Assembly (NCBI RefSeq): GCF_000428845.1
Contig: NZ_AUAS01000003.1
Location: 434,001-498,000, forward strand
Direction of reading: 5' to 3'
DNA: 64,000 bases
From: Dyadobacter alkalitolerans DSM 23607
GTDB taxonomy: Bacteria > Bacteroidota > Bacteroidia > Cytophagales > Spirosomataceae
Shown: positions 52,381-61,483 of the stretch, in pieces
Layout of the letters: each line of letters begins with the position of its first letter
Numbering within the stretch: position 1 is the stretch's first letter
The notes under the pieces: generated by a model
The model's database searches: none
Seen by the model: only the letters and a program-made list of their open reading frames with translations
Told to the model about the DNA's origin: nothing
Made by a program: the position numbers and the translations under genes

Positions 52381-54498
52381 ATGATTAAACTAAATACATT
52401 AACATACGCTTTTAGGTCAAAAATCCGGGATCGGGCGGTTCTGCCGTGCATTGTCCTTACGCTCATTTTTTTATTGAGTCCCAAAAACCTTTTTGCCCAG
52501 GAGCCGCCGCGCAGGGAGATTGACATTGATGCCTTCATCCAAAACCTAATCGCCGATCCTTCCGAAGACGCCGATTACAGCGAATTATATGAATCGCTTT
52601 TTGTCTTATATGCAGAGCCGCTGGACATAAACAAGGCCACCCGCGACGAACTGGCAGCGCTGATGCTGCTTTCGGAAACGCAGCTGAATTCTTTCTTTAA
52701 ATACCGCGAGGAGCTCGGCCCGCTCATTTCCCTTTACGAACTACAAGCCATTCCTGATTTTGATCTGGCCGCCATTTATCGGTTACTGCCTTTTGTGACG
52801 GTCCATTCGCGCACATTGTCCCTGGCAGAGTCGCTGAAAAACCCTTCGCAACATTTCCTGATCGTCCGGTCCGGTAAATTGTTGGAAAAACAAAAAGGCT
52901 TCCTACCCGCCGATTCCGGTTCTGCGGCTCCAAGATATAACGGAAAACCAGTTTACGGATATTTGAAATACAGGAATTCCCGCGCCGGAGTTTACAGTTG
53001 CGGCTTCGCTATGGAGAAAGATGCGGGCGAAGTGTGGTGGAACTGGAATGCAAAACGCCAAATTCTCGGCTCAGATTTTTCCTCATTTCATGTACAGATT
53101 ATGAACCAGGGCAAGATCAAAAACCTGATTATAGGCGATTATCAAATGCAGGCCGGTCAAGGACTTGTAATGGCCGCGGGATTTTCGCTGGGCAAAGGTG
53201 CAGAGGTCATCAGCTCCACATACAGAAGCACATTAGGTCTGAAACCTTACACATCCGTGTCGGAATCCAACTTTTTTCGCGGAGCCGCGGCGACTTTTGG
53301 CGTATCGAAGCATTTGGAGCTTACAACTTTTTATTCCTATGCCAAAAGGGATGCAACCATTAATGACGCCGCACACAATAATGAGCACATTGCCAGCTCT
53401 TTGCCTGTGACAGGTTATCATCGCACAGCCAGCGAGCGGGACAAGCATAATAATCTCTTAGAACAAAATATCGGCGCACATTGGCTTTACAAATTGCCTT
53501 CTAAGGCTGGCCAGCTTGGCCTGACACTGCTCAGTACAAGCTATGACATGAGACTGCAAAAGCGGAATGCGGCTTACAATCGCTATGAATTTTCCGGCAA
53601 AGACAATCTTGTTGTTGGCCTGCATGGTGATTACCGATGGCAAAACATTCATTTTTTCGGAGAAGCGGCGCGCTCGAAAAGCGGAGGTTACGGCGCCATT
53701 GCAGGCTTAGTAGCAGCATTTGGTAAAAAGTTAGATCTCAGCTTGCTAGGCCGTCATTACGACCGCGATTTTCACACATTTTACGGAAATGCCATTGCTG
53801 AATCCACGCGACCGATCAATGAAACGGGCGGTTATGCGGGCTTTCGATACGCGCCAAACCGCCGTTGGAAGCTGAGTGCCTACTATGATTATTTCAAATT
53901 TCCATGGCTGAAATATCTGGTCGATGCGCCTTCGAAAGGTTATGATTATTATTTCCACATTCTCTGGAAGCCTAACAAGCGCTTCAATGCTTATGCTTTA
54001 TATCACCACAAGAAAAAACAGCGTAACTCGCCATCAGATAGCGACGGGCTCGTTTCCACAATCCGCAAAACGGCAACAATCACTGTTGAATATGAGAAAC
54101 CACTTCGCTTATCGCTCAAAACGCGTTTGCAAAGCGGCAATCTGGCCTATATAAAGATTTCAAAATCAAATGGTTTTACCCTTTTACAAGACGTAAGCTG
54201 GCAATTTCCCAGGCTGGAACTGAGTGCCCGCCTGGCCTATTTCAAAACGGATGATTACGACAGCAGACAATATGTGTATGAAAAAGATATGCTTTACGCC
54301 TTCTCCATTCCCGCCTATTACGACGCCGGCACCCGGCATTATCTCATGGCGCGTTATGCTGTTTCCAAAAATATGAAGCTGTGGCTCAGGTGGTCACAAA
54401 CGCGCTATGCTAAACTAGATAAAATCAGCTCCGGCCTAAATGAAATTCAGGGCGACAAACGCAGTGAGTTGAAGGCCCAGGTAATGTATCAGTTTTGA
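52381..54498 (+). CDS. Helix-hairpin-helix outer-membrane beta-barrel protein
   Basis: A 705-residue exported protein with a signal peptide ending NLFA before Gln40. Residues about 78-140 contain two ComEA-like helix-hairpin-helix repeats (LDINKATRDELAAL; SLYELQAIPDFDLAAI). The remaining 550 residues form a barrel of alternating strands (YGYLKYRNSRAGVYSCGFAM and so on). This odd combination is a recurrent Bacteroidota family of unknown function; DNA binding at the surface is conceivable but unproven. It begins 23 bp after nadC. Confidence 0.8.
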   Translation: MIKLNTLTYAFRSKIRDRAVLPCIVLTLIFLLSPKNLFAQEPPRREIDIDAFIQNLIADPSEDADYSELYESLFVLYAEPLDINKATRDELAALMLLSETQLNSFFKYREELGPLISLYELQAIPDFDLAAIYRLLPFVTVHSRTLSLAESLKNPSQHFLIVRSGKLLEKQKGFLPADSGSAAPRYNGKPVYGYLKYRNSRAGVYSCGFAMEKDAGEVWWNWNAKRQILGSDFSSFHVQIMNQGKIKNLIIGDYQMQAGQGLVMAAGFSLGKGAEVISSTYRSTLGLKPYTSVSESNFFRGAAATFGVSKHLELTTFYSYAKRDATINDAAHNNEHIASSLPVTGYHRTASERDKHNNLLEQNIGAHWLYKLPSKAGQLGLTLLSTSYDMRLQKRNAAYNRYEFSGKDNLVVGLHGDYRWQNIHFFGEAARSKSGGYGAIAGLVAAFGKKLDLSLLGRHYDRDFHTFYGNAIAESTRPINETGGYAGFRYAPNRRWKLSAYYDYFKFPWLKYLVDAPSKGYDYYFHILWKPNKRFNAYALYHHKKKQRNSPSDSDGLVSTIRKTATITVEYEKPLRLSLKTRLQSGNLAYIKISKSNGFTLLQDVSWQFPRLELSARLAYFKTDDYDSRQYVYEKDMLYAFSIPAYYDAGTRHYLMARYAVSKNMKLWLRWSQTRYAKLDKISSGLNEIQGDKRSELKAQVMYQF

Positions 54499-54557
54499 TT
54501 AAATGTTTTTGATTGCCCGTAATTAATCCCAAAATTTGACCTCTTTTTCAAGATCCA

Positions 54558-56708
54558 ATGCAAGACAACAAACTAGAAGCACTTAAAAAATATTTTGGTT
54601 ACGACTCCTTCAGACCGCAGCAAGCCGAAATCATTGACACCGTCATGGCAGGCAAAGATTGCCTCGTCCTTATGCCAACCGGCGGCGGAAAATCAGTCTG
54701 TTTCCAGATTCCCGCCATACTTAAAGACGGCCTGACCATTGTTATCTCACCCCTGATCGCATTGATGAAGGATCAGGTGGAAGCATTGCGTGGGAACGGG
54801 GTGAATGCTGCATTTCTGAACTCGTCCCTGTCTGGCGCTGAGCAGGATAGCGTGATGTGGCAAGCCAAAACAGGCGAATTGAAATTGCTATACATTGCAC
54901 CCGAACGCCTTTTTTCGGGAAATACATTTGATTTTTTACGCGAGTGGAATGTGAAGTTGTTTGCTGTGGACGAATCGCACTGTATTTCGTCCTGGGGCCA
55001 CGATTTCCGCCCGGAATATCGCCAGCTGAACACTTTAAAAATGCGCTTTCCCGACATTCCGGTCATTGCATTAACAGCAACCGCCGACCGGGTAACACGC
55101 CGCGACATCCTGAAACAGCTGAACATTGAATCTGCAGAAACATTCATCGCCAGTTTTGACCGGCCGAACCTTAACCTGAGCGTGCTTCCGGGTAGAAAAC
55201 GCATGCAGCAAATCCAGGAGTTTCTGAAAAAACACGAAGGACAAGCCGGCATCATTTACTGTCTGAGCCGTAAAGGGACCGAAACTGTTGCGGCGAGCCT
55301 GAAAAACGCCGGCTTCAAAGCCGAATATTATCACGCAGGATTAGCTCCCGATAAGCGGTCACGCGTGCAGGAACAGTTCCTGAAAGATGACATTCAGGTC
55401 ATCGTAGCCACCATTGCATTTGGAATGGGGATTGATAAATCCAATGTGCGCTGGGTGATCCATTATAATTTGCCATCCAATGTGGAGAGCTTTTACCAGG
55501 AAATCGGGCGTGCCGGGCGCGACGGCTCTCCTTCGGACACCGTGCTTTTTTACAGCTTCCTGGATATCATTACCAGGCAAGATATGATCAACAATTCGGA
55601 TCAGTCGGCGGAGCAGAAAGAGCTTTTGCACGCCAAACTGAACCGGATGAAGCAATATGCGGAAGCGGACATTTGCCGGAGGCGCATCTTACTCAGCTAT
55701 TTCAATGAAGCTGTGGATTACGACTGCGGAAACTGCGACGTGTGCCGAAACCCAAGAACGCGGTTCGATGCCACCGTTATCGCCCAGAAAGCCCTTTCCG
55801 GCATTGCCCGCACCGACCAGAAAATAGCGATGGGGATGCTGATCGATATTTTGCGGGGCAGCCGCAACCGCAACATTTTGCAACACGGCTACGACCGGCT
55901 TCCCACCTTTGGCGTCGGGAATGAGCTTCGCGGGGAAGAATGGGCGGAATACATTGGCCAGCTGCTCAACTCCGGCGTGATGGACATTGCGTACGACGAA
56001 GCACATTCATTCAAGCTAAATCCGGTCAGCAAGCAGGTTTTGAAAGGCAAACGCAAGGTGGAGCTCGTGAAATTCATTCCAATCTCCGAACGCAAAGCCA
56101 AGGAAGAAGCGCTGGTTCCGAAAGAAAAACCGAAGCAGGAAATCATTCGCGATGCATTGTTCGAACGCCTGCGCATACTAAGAAAGCAAATGGCCGACGC
56201 GCTGGGCGTTCCGCCTTATGTCGTTTTCAGCGACGCGACGCTTTCAGAGATGGCGCAGAAAAAGCCAATTTCTGAGGCGCAGATGAAAGCCGTTTCAGGG
56301 ATTGGTGCAGAGAAATTCCGTCGTTATGGCGAAACATTCATTAACGAAATTCTGGCCTTTGCAAGGGAAAATACGAAGCCCGGAACACGCGTGGTAAAGG
56401 GAATGACCTATGTAGAAACGCTGGATTTGTATCTGGAAGGTTACTCTTTAAAAATAATTGCAGAAAAACGTGATCTTAGTACAGTCACCATTATTTCGCA
56501 TTTAATTAAGCTAAAAGAAGACGGGCACAATATTGATTTGCGATCACTCATTGATAATCAGGCATATAATACGATAATCCAAGCTGCACAAGAAATTCAG
56601 GTTGGAAAAAATGATCCGCTCAAACCCCTTTTCGAGCTGCTTAATGAGCAATTCGACTACGGACAGATCCGGCTCGCACTTGCACTTTTCGAGGAATCAC
56701 GGAATTAA
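54558..56708 (+). CDS. recQ: ATP-dependent DNA helicase RecQ
   Basis: A 716-residue 3'-5' DNA helicase. Walker A MPTGGGKS lies near residue 40 and the DEAH-type box is DESHCISSWGHDFRPEY. The RecQ zinc site uses CRRRILLSYF and CGNCDVC (about 373-397). A winged-helix domain, an HRDC domain (about 530-605) and an extra C-terminal helix-turn-helix-like tail (about 630-716) follow. It unwinds recombination and replication intermediates. It has a 33-bp gap to the Rid gene. Confidence 0.95.
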   Translation: MQDNKLEALKKYFGYDSFRPQQAEIIDTVMAGKDCLVLMPTGGGKSVCFQIPAILKDGLTIVISPLIALMKDQVEALRGNGVNAAFLNSSLSGAEQDSVMWQAKTGELKLLYIAPERLFSGNTFDFLREWNVKLFAVDESHCISSWGHDFRPEYRQLNTLKMRFPDIPVIALTATADRVTRRDILKQLNIESAETFIASFDRPNLNLSVLPGRKRMQQIQEFLKKHEGQAGIIYCLSRKGTETVAASLKNAGFKAEYYHAGLAPDKRSRVQEQFLKDDIQVIVATIAFGMGIDKSNVRWVIHYNLPSNVESFYQEIGRAGRDGSPSDTVLFYSFLDIITRQDMINNSDQSAEQKELLHAKLNRMKQYAEADICRRRILLSYFNEAVDYDCGNCDVCRNPRTRFDATVIAQKALSGIARTDQKIAMGMLIDILRGSRNRNILQHGYDRLPTFGVGNELRGEEWAEYIGQLLNSGVMDIAYDEAHSFKLNPVSKQVLKGKRKVELVKFIPISERKAKEEALVPKEKPKQEIIRDALFERLRILRKQMADALGVPPYVVFSDATLSEMAQKKPISEAQMKAVSGIGAEKFRRYGETFINEILAFARENTKPGTRVVKGMTYVETLDLYLEGYSLKIIAEKRDLSTVTIISHLIKLKEDGHNIDLRSLIDNQAYNTIIQAAQEIQVGKNDPLKPLFELLNEQFDYGQIRLALALFEESRN

Positions 56709-56741
56709 GTTTTATATTTACATCATTATACTATTAATGCC

Positions 56742-57125
56742 ATGTCAAGACAAAATATACTATCCGGTTCTCCCTGGGAAGACAAAATGGGATACTGCCG
56801 CGCGGTGCGCATTGGTAACATTATAGAAGTTGCCGGCACTGTTGCCATTGTTGATGGAGAAAAGGTAAAGGCAGATGATGCTTTTGCCCAGACGAATAAC
56901 ATTATTGAAAGAATCGAAAAGGTTTTGCAGGAGGCCGGAGCCAGTTTAAATGATGTTGTTCGCACACGCATTTTTACAACTGACATAAGCCTGTTTGACG
57001 AGATCGCAAGAGCGCACGGCGCTTTTTTCAGGGATATCAAGCCTGTTACGGGGCTTTACGAGATCAGCAAACTCGTTGCGCCGGAATATTTAATTGAAAT
57101 AGAGTTCACGGCCATTGTGTCGTAA
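56742..57125 (+). CDS. Rid (YjgF/YER057c/UK114) family protein lacking the catalytic Arg
   Basis: A 127-residue protein with the Rid fold (GYCRAVRIGNIIEVAGTVAI; TRIFTTDISLF; EIEFTAIV). In RidA, the Arg of the PARSCVEV segment (Arg105 in E. coli) binds the imine substrate. Here the aligned segment is PVTGLYEI, with Thr103 in its place. It therefore belongs with Rid groups lacking the Arg and is unlikely to be a RidA-type enamine/imine deaminase. It has a terminator at 57141-57176. Confidence 0.85.
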   Translation: MSRQNILSGSPWEDKMGYCRAVRIGNIIEVAGTVAIVDGEKVKADDAFAQTNNIIERIEKVLQEAGASLNDVVRTRIFTTDISLFDEIARAHGAFFRDIKPVTGLYEISKLVAPEYLIEIEFTAIVS

Positions 57126-57140
57126 TATATTGAAATAGTT

Positions 57141-57176
57141 AAAAAAGGCCTTTGCATAATCATAAGGCACTTTTTT
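57141..57176 (+). terminator. Terminator of the Rid gene
   Basis: AAAAAAG-GCCTT (57141-57152) pairs with AAGGC-a-CTTTTTT (57164-57176), with one bulged A and an 11-nt loop. The stem ends in a T6 run. It begins 15 bp past the stop. Confidence 0.75.
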
Positions 57177-57278
57177 GTACTAAAATAATTTTTTAACGGT
57201 TACAACCATCTGGAGCGGAAATTGCTCTTTGTGTAGTAGTTGTCTGAAAAGGACCCTTAAAAAATAGACATCTTAATT

Positions 57279-57596
57279 ATGAAAAATAAACATACGTTGC
57301 TCATAGCCACCTTTTTACTAGGACTTTGTGTATTACAAAAAGAGGCACGTTACAAAGCAATGACGGGTGGGAATGTGGAAAAAATGTACAATATTCCCTC
57401 AATAGATAGAAGTGGTGAACTGGCAAACCAGGAATTATCCAAATCACGCCAGGCGCAGGAAGTGACTATTCTGTCAAAATCCGATTTATTTGATTTTACT
57501 TCCTTAGATAGTTCTTCGCAGTCGGTGAGTTCGGTAAAATTGATGAACAACAGCCTGCTTAACATTTCGTCGGGAACGAAACTGCTTAATAATTAA
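57279..57596 (+). CDS. Small hypothetical protein with N-terminal hydrophobic segment
   Basis: I do not recognise this 105-residue protein. Residues 5-20 (HTLLIATFLLGLCVLQ) form a signal peptide or anchor without the usual Gln cleavage site. The rest is Ser/Leu/Asn-rich and likely exported (for example SLDSSSQSVSSVKL). An independent promoter is expected after the Rid terminator. It may be lineage-specific. It converges with the SNF2 gene across a 13-bp inverted repeat. Confidence 0.5.
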   Translation: MKNKHTLLIATFLLGLCVLQKEARYKAMTGGNVEKMYNIPSIDRSGELANQELSKSRQAQEVTILSKSDLFDFTSLDSSSQSVSSVKLMNNSLLNISSGTKLLNN

Positions 57597-57636
57597 AGAC
57601 ACTATGGGCGCTTAACTAAAAAGGCCCATAATGTCT
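57597..57636 (-). terminator. Inverted repeat at the SNF2 3' end (possible terminator)
   Basis: AGACACTATGGGC (57597-57609) pairs with GCCCATAATGTCT (57624-57636) at 12 of 13 positions, with a 14-nt loop that contains the SNF2 stop. On the minus strand only TTTAATTATT follows, so terminator activity is uncertain. Confidence 0.45.
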
Positions 57637-60600
57637 TCCTGACTAAGTTTTTTGATAAAGCCAGATTCCCCGCCAACCAGGTCTTCCGCGAGATCTTGCT
57701 TCCGCTGCTGAAGCAAAAGAATTTTCTCTTCAATCGTATCCTTGCAAATCATTTTATAGGCAAACACTTTGCGCGTCTGGCCTATCCGGTGCGTCCGGTC
57801 AATGGCTTGCCTTTCTACCGCCGGGTTCCACCAGGGATCCACAAGATAAACGTAATCCGCTTCCGTGAGATTAAGGCCCACACCGCCTGCTTTTAAGCTC
57901 ATCAGGAATACCCGGCAAGTCTGATCATTCTGGAAACGGTTCACGCGACCCGCGCGATCGACGGTTTGTCCATCCAGATATTCATAAGGAATGTTCACTT
58001 TTTCCAAATGCTGCCGGATCAGATCCAGCATTCCAAGAAACTGGCTAAAAATCAAAATTTTATGATTCGAAGCATTTTCCTCGATCTCCCTTACAATTTC
58101 TTCAAGCTTAGCCGATTCGTTGCCGAAATCTTCGTCACCGGACAAGATCGAAGGTGAATCGCAAATCTGTCTTAATTTCAACAATGCTTCCAGAATCAGG
58201 AAACTGCTTTTATTAAGCCCTTCCGTGGCCAGTTTTTCGGCAATTTCCAGTCTGTATTTCTCGCGGAATGTATCGTATACTTTTCGCTGCTTCTGTCCCA
58301 TTTCACAAAACAGAATGGTTTCCGTCTTGTCAGGTAAATCCGTCGCAACCTCCTCCTTCGTGCGTTTCAGCATGAATGGATACACGAGCTTACGCAATTC
58401 AGCAGCTTTCTCTTTATCCTGATATTTGTCGATTGGCGTCGCGTATTCGCTACGGAAAAAGTCTGCATGGCCCAGCATGCCCGGATTCAGGAATTCAAAT
58501 TGGGAATAAAGGTCAAATGTATTGTTCTCCACCGGCGTTCCCGTCATCGTCAGACGATTCTTGGCGTGCAGCAGTCTGGAAGCCTTCGAGGTCAGCGAAT
58601 CCGGGTTTTTGATAGCCTGCGCTTCATCCAGGACAATGTAATTAAAATCGAATTTCCGAAGCAGCTCCACATCACTGCGCATAGTGCCGTAAGTGGTGAG
58701 GATAATGTCGTATTCACGGAAAATATCAATGTCTTTCCGGCGCGCCATGCCTCTGTGCACGTAAAGGCTTAGGTCAGGTGTAAATTTCGAGGCTTCTGCC
58801 TGCCAGTTGAAAATGAGCGTAGTAGGGACTACGACGAGATTCGTATTATGCGGATTAAGGTTTTTCTGCTGTTGCAGGAAGGTCAGCATTTGCAGGGTTT
58901 TTCCCAAACCCATATCATCCGCAAGGCAACCACCCCAACCAAATTCATCCAGAAAATGGATCCATTTATAACCCTCTTCCTGATATTGCCGCAATGTCGC
59001 ATTCACATTTTCCGGCAATGCAACATTAGGGATTTGCTTGAAATTGAGGAGTTTTTGTTTCTTCTCATGAAGTTCCCGGAACACCTCTTCATTATCCGTT
59101 TCCGAAACAAGTTCGTCGATAAGTGAAAAGTGGATTTTCGACAAATGGATTTTATCTCCGTTCACCCTACCGAATTGCAGCAATGGTTCCAGCTTGCTGA
59201 TCCATTCGTCGGGCAAGACACCCAGCGAACCGTCCTGTAACTGAACGTAATTCTGCTTTTTCAACAATGCTTTTTTCGCATCCGCCAGGGAAACCCGCTG
59301 GTCGCCGAATGTGATTTCCACCGTCATATCAAACCAGTCGATCCCCGAGGAAGCATTCACTTTCACGGTTCCGCGATTCGGGTTGAAGCGCATTTTTTTC
59401 AGGTCTTTGAAACCCAAAAGCTCGTATTTTTTTTTGCCGACTGCCTCTACGAAGCTAAAAAGCCATCCGCCTTTCATCACCTGATCCAGGGGAACATAGA
59501 AAAACGGCTGGCCGGTTTGGTTCGCAAAAGCCGGGCTCAAGGATTTCAACCATTCCCATACTGCATTTTCAGCAGGCAGGTCACGTTCCAGCATGGTAAT
59601 CTTATTGTCTTCGAAGCCGGTTTTGCTCCGACGCTGGTCGTGCATGAAGACAACCTCGGAGCCTTCCTCGTTTTCGTCCTGATAAACAAAATTGGGAACG
59701 ATCAACAGGTTAGCATCGTCTTCTTTCAGATAAATCCTTGGCTTTCTAAAAGCTAAAGGACGGGATAGCACCTCGTGCCGCGTCTGAAAAATAACATCGA
59801 ACTGCTCGGCAACCGGAATGATCCAATCCCGCAGAAATTCTTCCGAAAACTCCTTCCTAACCCTGATTTTATATCCAGTCTGACCCAGGTAAGCGACCAT
59901 TTCGGCCTCGCTGATGCCAGCCCACCGGAAAAGTGTCTTTTCATTATGAATGCCCAGCCAGAAACTATCCAGGGAAACCACTTTTTGTAGTTCCAAAGGA
60001 CTTCCAGCTTTCAGTTCAACGTATGGATTTAATGTGATAAACTCTTTATCCTCAGTAAGAACAAAGAAAAGCTTCACGGGCTCGCGATGTAGTTCCAGCT
60101 GCGTAAGCTGGTTGTTACTTGTTACATAATCGCCGTCCGCCAGATAAATGCGCTCGGCATCCAGGTCGTTAAAAATCCTGTTCAGGTTCTTCCCAACGTA
60201 GTTCCTGGCTTCATAACGCTGCTCCGAACTCACGTCATCAAAATGCAGATATGCATTGTAAGCCCAGCCCTGCTTGCGGATAAATTTTTGCAAACCTTCT
60301 TCCCAATGCTTCGCGATGCGAACGAGGCGTGCGTCGGCGTCTGTTAAAACAGGGATTTCGTCCGCGGAATAGTAATGGCTCGAACCGCCTGCAATGTTCT
60401 TAATGTTGGTAATCTTCTCCGATTTGGAGCTGTATTTAACCGAAAAAACACCGAAACCAATGTCCAGCAAATGATTTTTTCCTTTTGGCCAAAAAACAAA
60501 AATAGAGATCCGGTCCTCATCCTCCTGCTGACTATCCGACGACACACTAAAAGAAACGTTCTGCGCGGGCAAAATGCGGTCCCTTAATGTTTGCCAATCC

Positions 60601-61394
60601 TGGTAAGGACCCACTTTCTGCAATGCCGGATCGGCTTTAATCAGATATAGGCCGCCTTCTTCATCGAGTTTGAATTCAAACTTCCCCTTAATGTCGTCTT
60701 CCAGCGAATAGCCGTATTCCTCCAGCAGATTATTTTTTTCAACTGTAAGATCACGCATGACTTCGAATGCGCGATGGCCGAGCTCCTCCCGCAGTTTGAG
60801 CAACGCAGCCAGCTTGTGCTGACACAAGGGGACCCACAGTTGCTGATTGCAAGTGCAGGAAGTATGGATCTGCTTGGTGCTCTTGATCCGCTGAAAATCA
60901 ACTGTGAAGTCCTGTTCATTTTCGCGCACAATGCATTGAGCTTCACCTTCTTTGGCCGAAACAATGATGACATTCTGGATCGATTCCCTGTTTTTCCAGG
61001 TATCTTCCAGGACCAGATTTCTTAGTTGAAGTTCCTTAATCTCTGCCAGCTCGATCACCGTGCTGCTCATTTCATGAACAACCTGCTTGATGGTCGGCAT
61101 CTTATCGAGAATGTACAGAATGCTGGCCACGCGGTGCTTGCAAAGGCCATTTTTATCCGGGCAAGAACACTCGGTGGTGATCTGCGGCGTAAGAAAATCC
61201 CGGATGTATATTTGGTAAAATTGAATAGAATAGTCGCTCTTGACCTTAAATTCGGCATTACCCGGACCATTGTAGTCAAGCTTGGAAACCTTTAATCCCC
61301 CGCTGCTATAAATGGAACGCCCTCTTGACAATACATCCTTCTCCGTCCGTCTTAATAAGAAGTTGGATAATTTCTCCTTCTTTTCGTTTTCCAT
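57612..61394 (-). CDS. SNF2-family DEAD/DEAH helicase with two SWIM-type zinc motifs
   Basis: A 1260-residue protein. The N-terminus has two SWIM-like Cys-x-Cys...Cys-x-His motifs: C76-x-C78...C85-x-H87 and C180-x-C182...C191-x-H193. A long middle region follows, then a SNF2 ATPase core with Walker A DDMGLGKT (about residue 830), DEAQAIKN, and helicase C with SLKAGGVGLNLTEADYV and DRTHRIGQTRKV. Bacterial relatives translocate along double-stranded DNA and remodel DNA-bound proteins such as RNA polymerase. It stands alone; a candidate -7 element lies 23 bp upstream. Confidence 0.92.
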   Translation of the reverse strand: MENEKKEKLSNFLLRRTEKDVLSRGRSIYSSGGLKVSKLDYNGPGNAEFKVKSDYSIQFYQIYIRDFLTPQITTECSCPDKNGLCKHRVASILYILDKMPTIKQVVHEMSSTVIELAEIKELQLRNLVLEDTWKNRESIQNVIIVSAKEGEAQCIVRENEQDFTVDFQRIKSTKQIHTSCTCNQQLWVPLCQHKLAALLKLREELGHRAFEVMRDLTVEKNNLLEEYGYSLEDDIKGKFEFKLDEEGGLYLIKADPALQKVGPYQDWQTLRDRILPAQNVSFSVSSDSQQEDEDRISIFVFWPKGKNHLLDIGFGVFSVKYSSKSEKITNIKNIAGGSSHYYSADEIPVLTDADARLVRIAKHWEEGLQKFIRKQGWAYNAYLHFDDVSSEQRYEARNYVGKNLNRIFNDLDAERIYLADGDYVTSNNQLTQLELHREPVKLFFVLTEDKEFITLNPYVELKAGSPLELQKVVSLDSFWLGIHNEKTLFRWAGISEAEMVAYLGQTGYKIRVRKEFSEEFLRDWIIPVAEQFDVIFQTRHEVLSRPLAFRKPRIYLKEDDANLLIVPNFVYQDENEEGSEVVFMHDQRRSKTGFEDNKITMLERDLPAENAVWEWLKSLSPAFANQTGQPFFYVPLDQVMKGGWLFSFVEAVGKKKYELLGFKDLKKMRFNPNRGTVKVNASSGIDWFDMTVEITFGDQRVSLADAKKALLKKQNYVQLQDGSLGVLPDEWISKLEPLLQFGRVNGDKIHLSKIHFSLIDELVSETDNEEVFRELHEKKQKLLNFKQIPNVALPENVNATLRQYQEEGYKWIHFLDEFGWGGCLADDMGLGKTLQMLTFLQQQKNLNPHNTNLVVVPTTLIFNWQAEASKFTPDLSLYVHRGMARRKDIDIFREYDIILTTYGTMRSDVELLRKFDFNYIVLDEAQAIKNPDSLTSKASRLLHAKNRLTMTGTPVENNTFDLYSQFEFLNPGMLGHADFFRSEYATPIDKYQDKEKAAELRKLVYPFMLKRTKEEVATDLPDKTETILFCEMGQKQRKVYDTFREKYRLEIAEKLATEGLNKSSFLILEALLKLRQICDSPSILSGDEDFGNESAKLEEIVREIEENASNHKILIFSQFLGMLDLIRQHLEKVNIPYEYLDGQTVDRAGRVNRFQNDQTCRVFLMSLKAGGVGLNLTEADYVYLVDPWWNPAVERQAIDRTHRIGQTRKVFAYKMICKDTIEEKILLLQQRKQDLAEDLVGGESGFIKKLSQEDIMGLFS

Positions 61395-61417
61395 TTACCC
61401 TGCTGCCATTTAAAATG

Positions 61418-61425
61418 CAAAAGTA
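61418..61425 (-). promoter_or_regulatory. Candidate -7 element for the SNF2 helicase gene
   Basis: On the minus strand TACTTTTG matches TAnnTTTG, 23 nt before the start codon. No TTG is present at -33. Confidence 0.35.
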
Positions 61426-61483
61426 CGGTATGTTTCTCTTTTATAGAAATGAAGAGAAAATATATGGAAAATCTGAATTTCCG

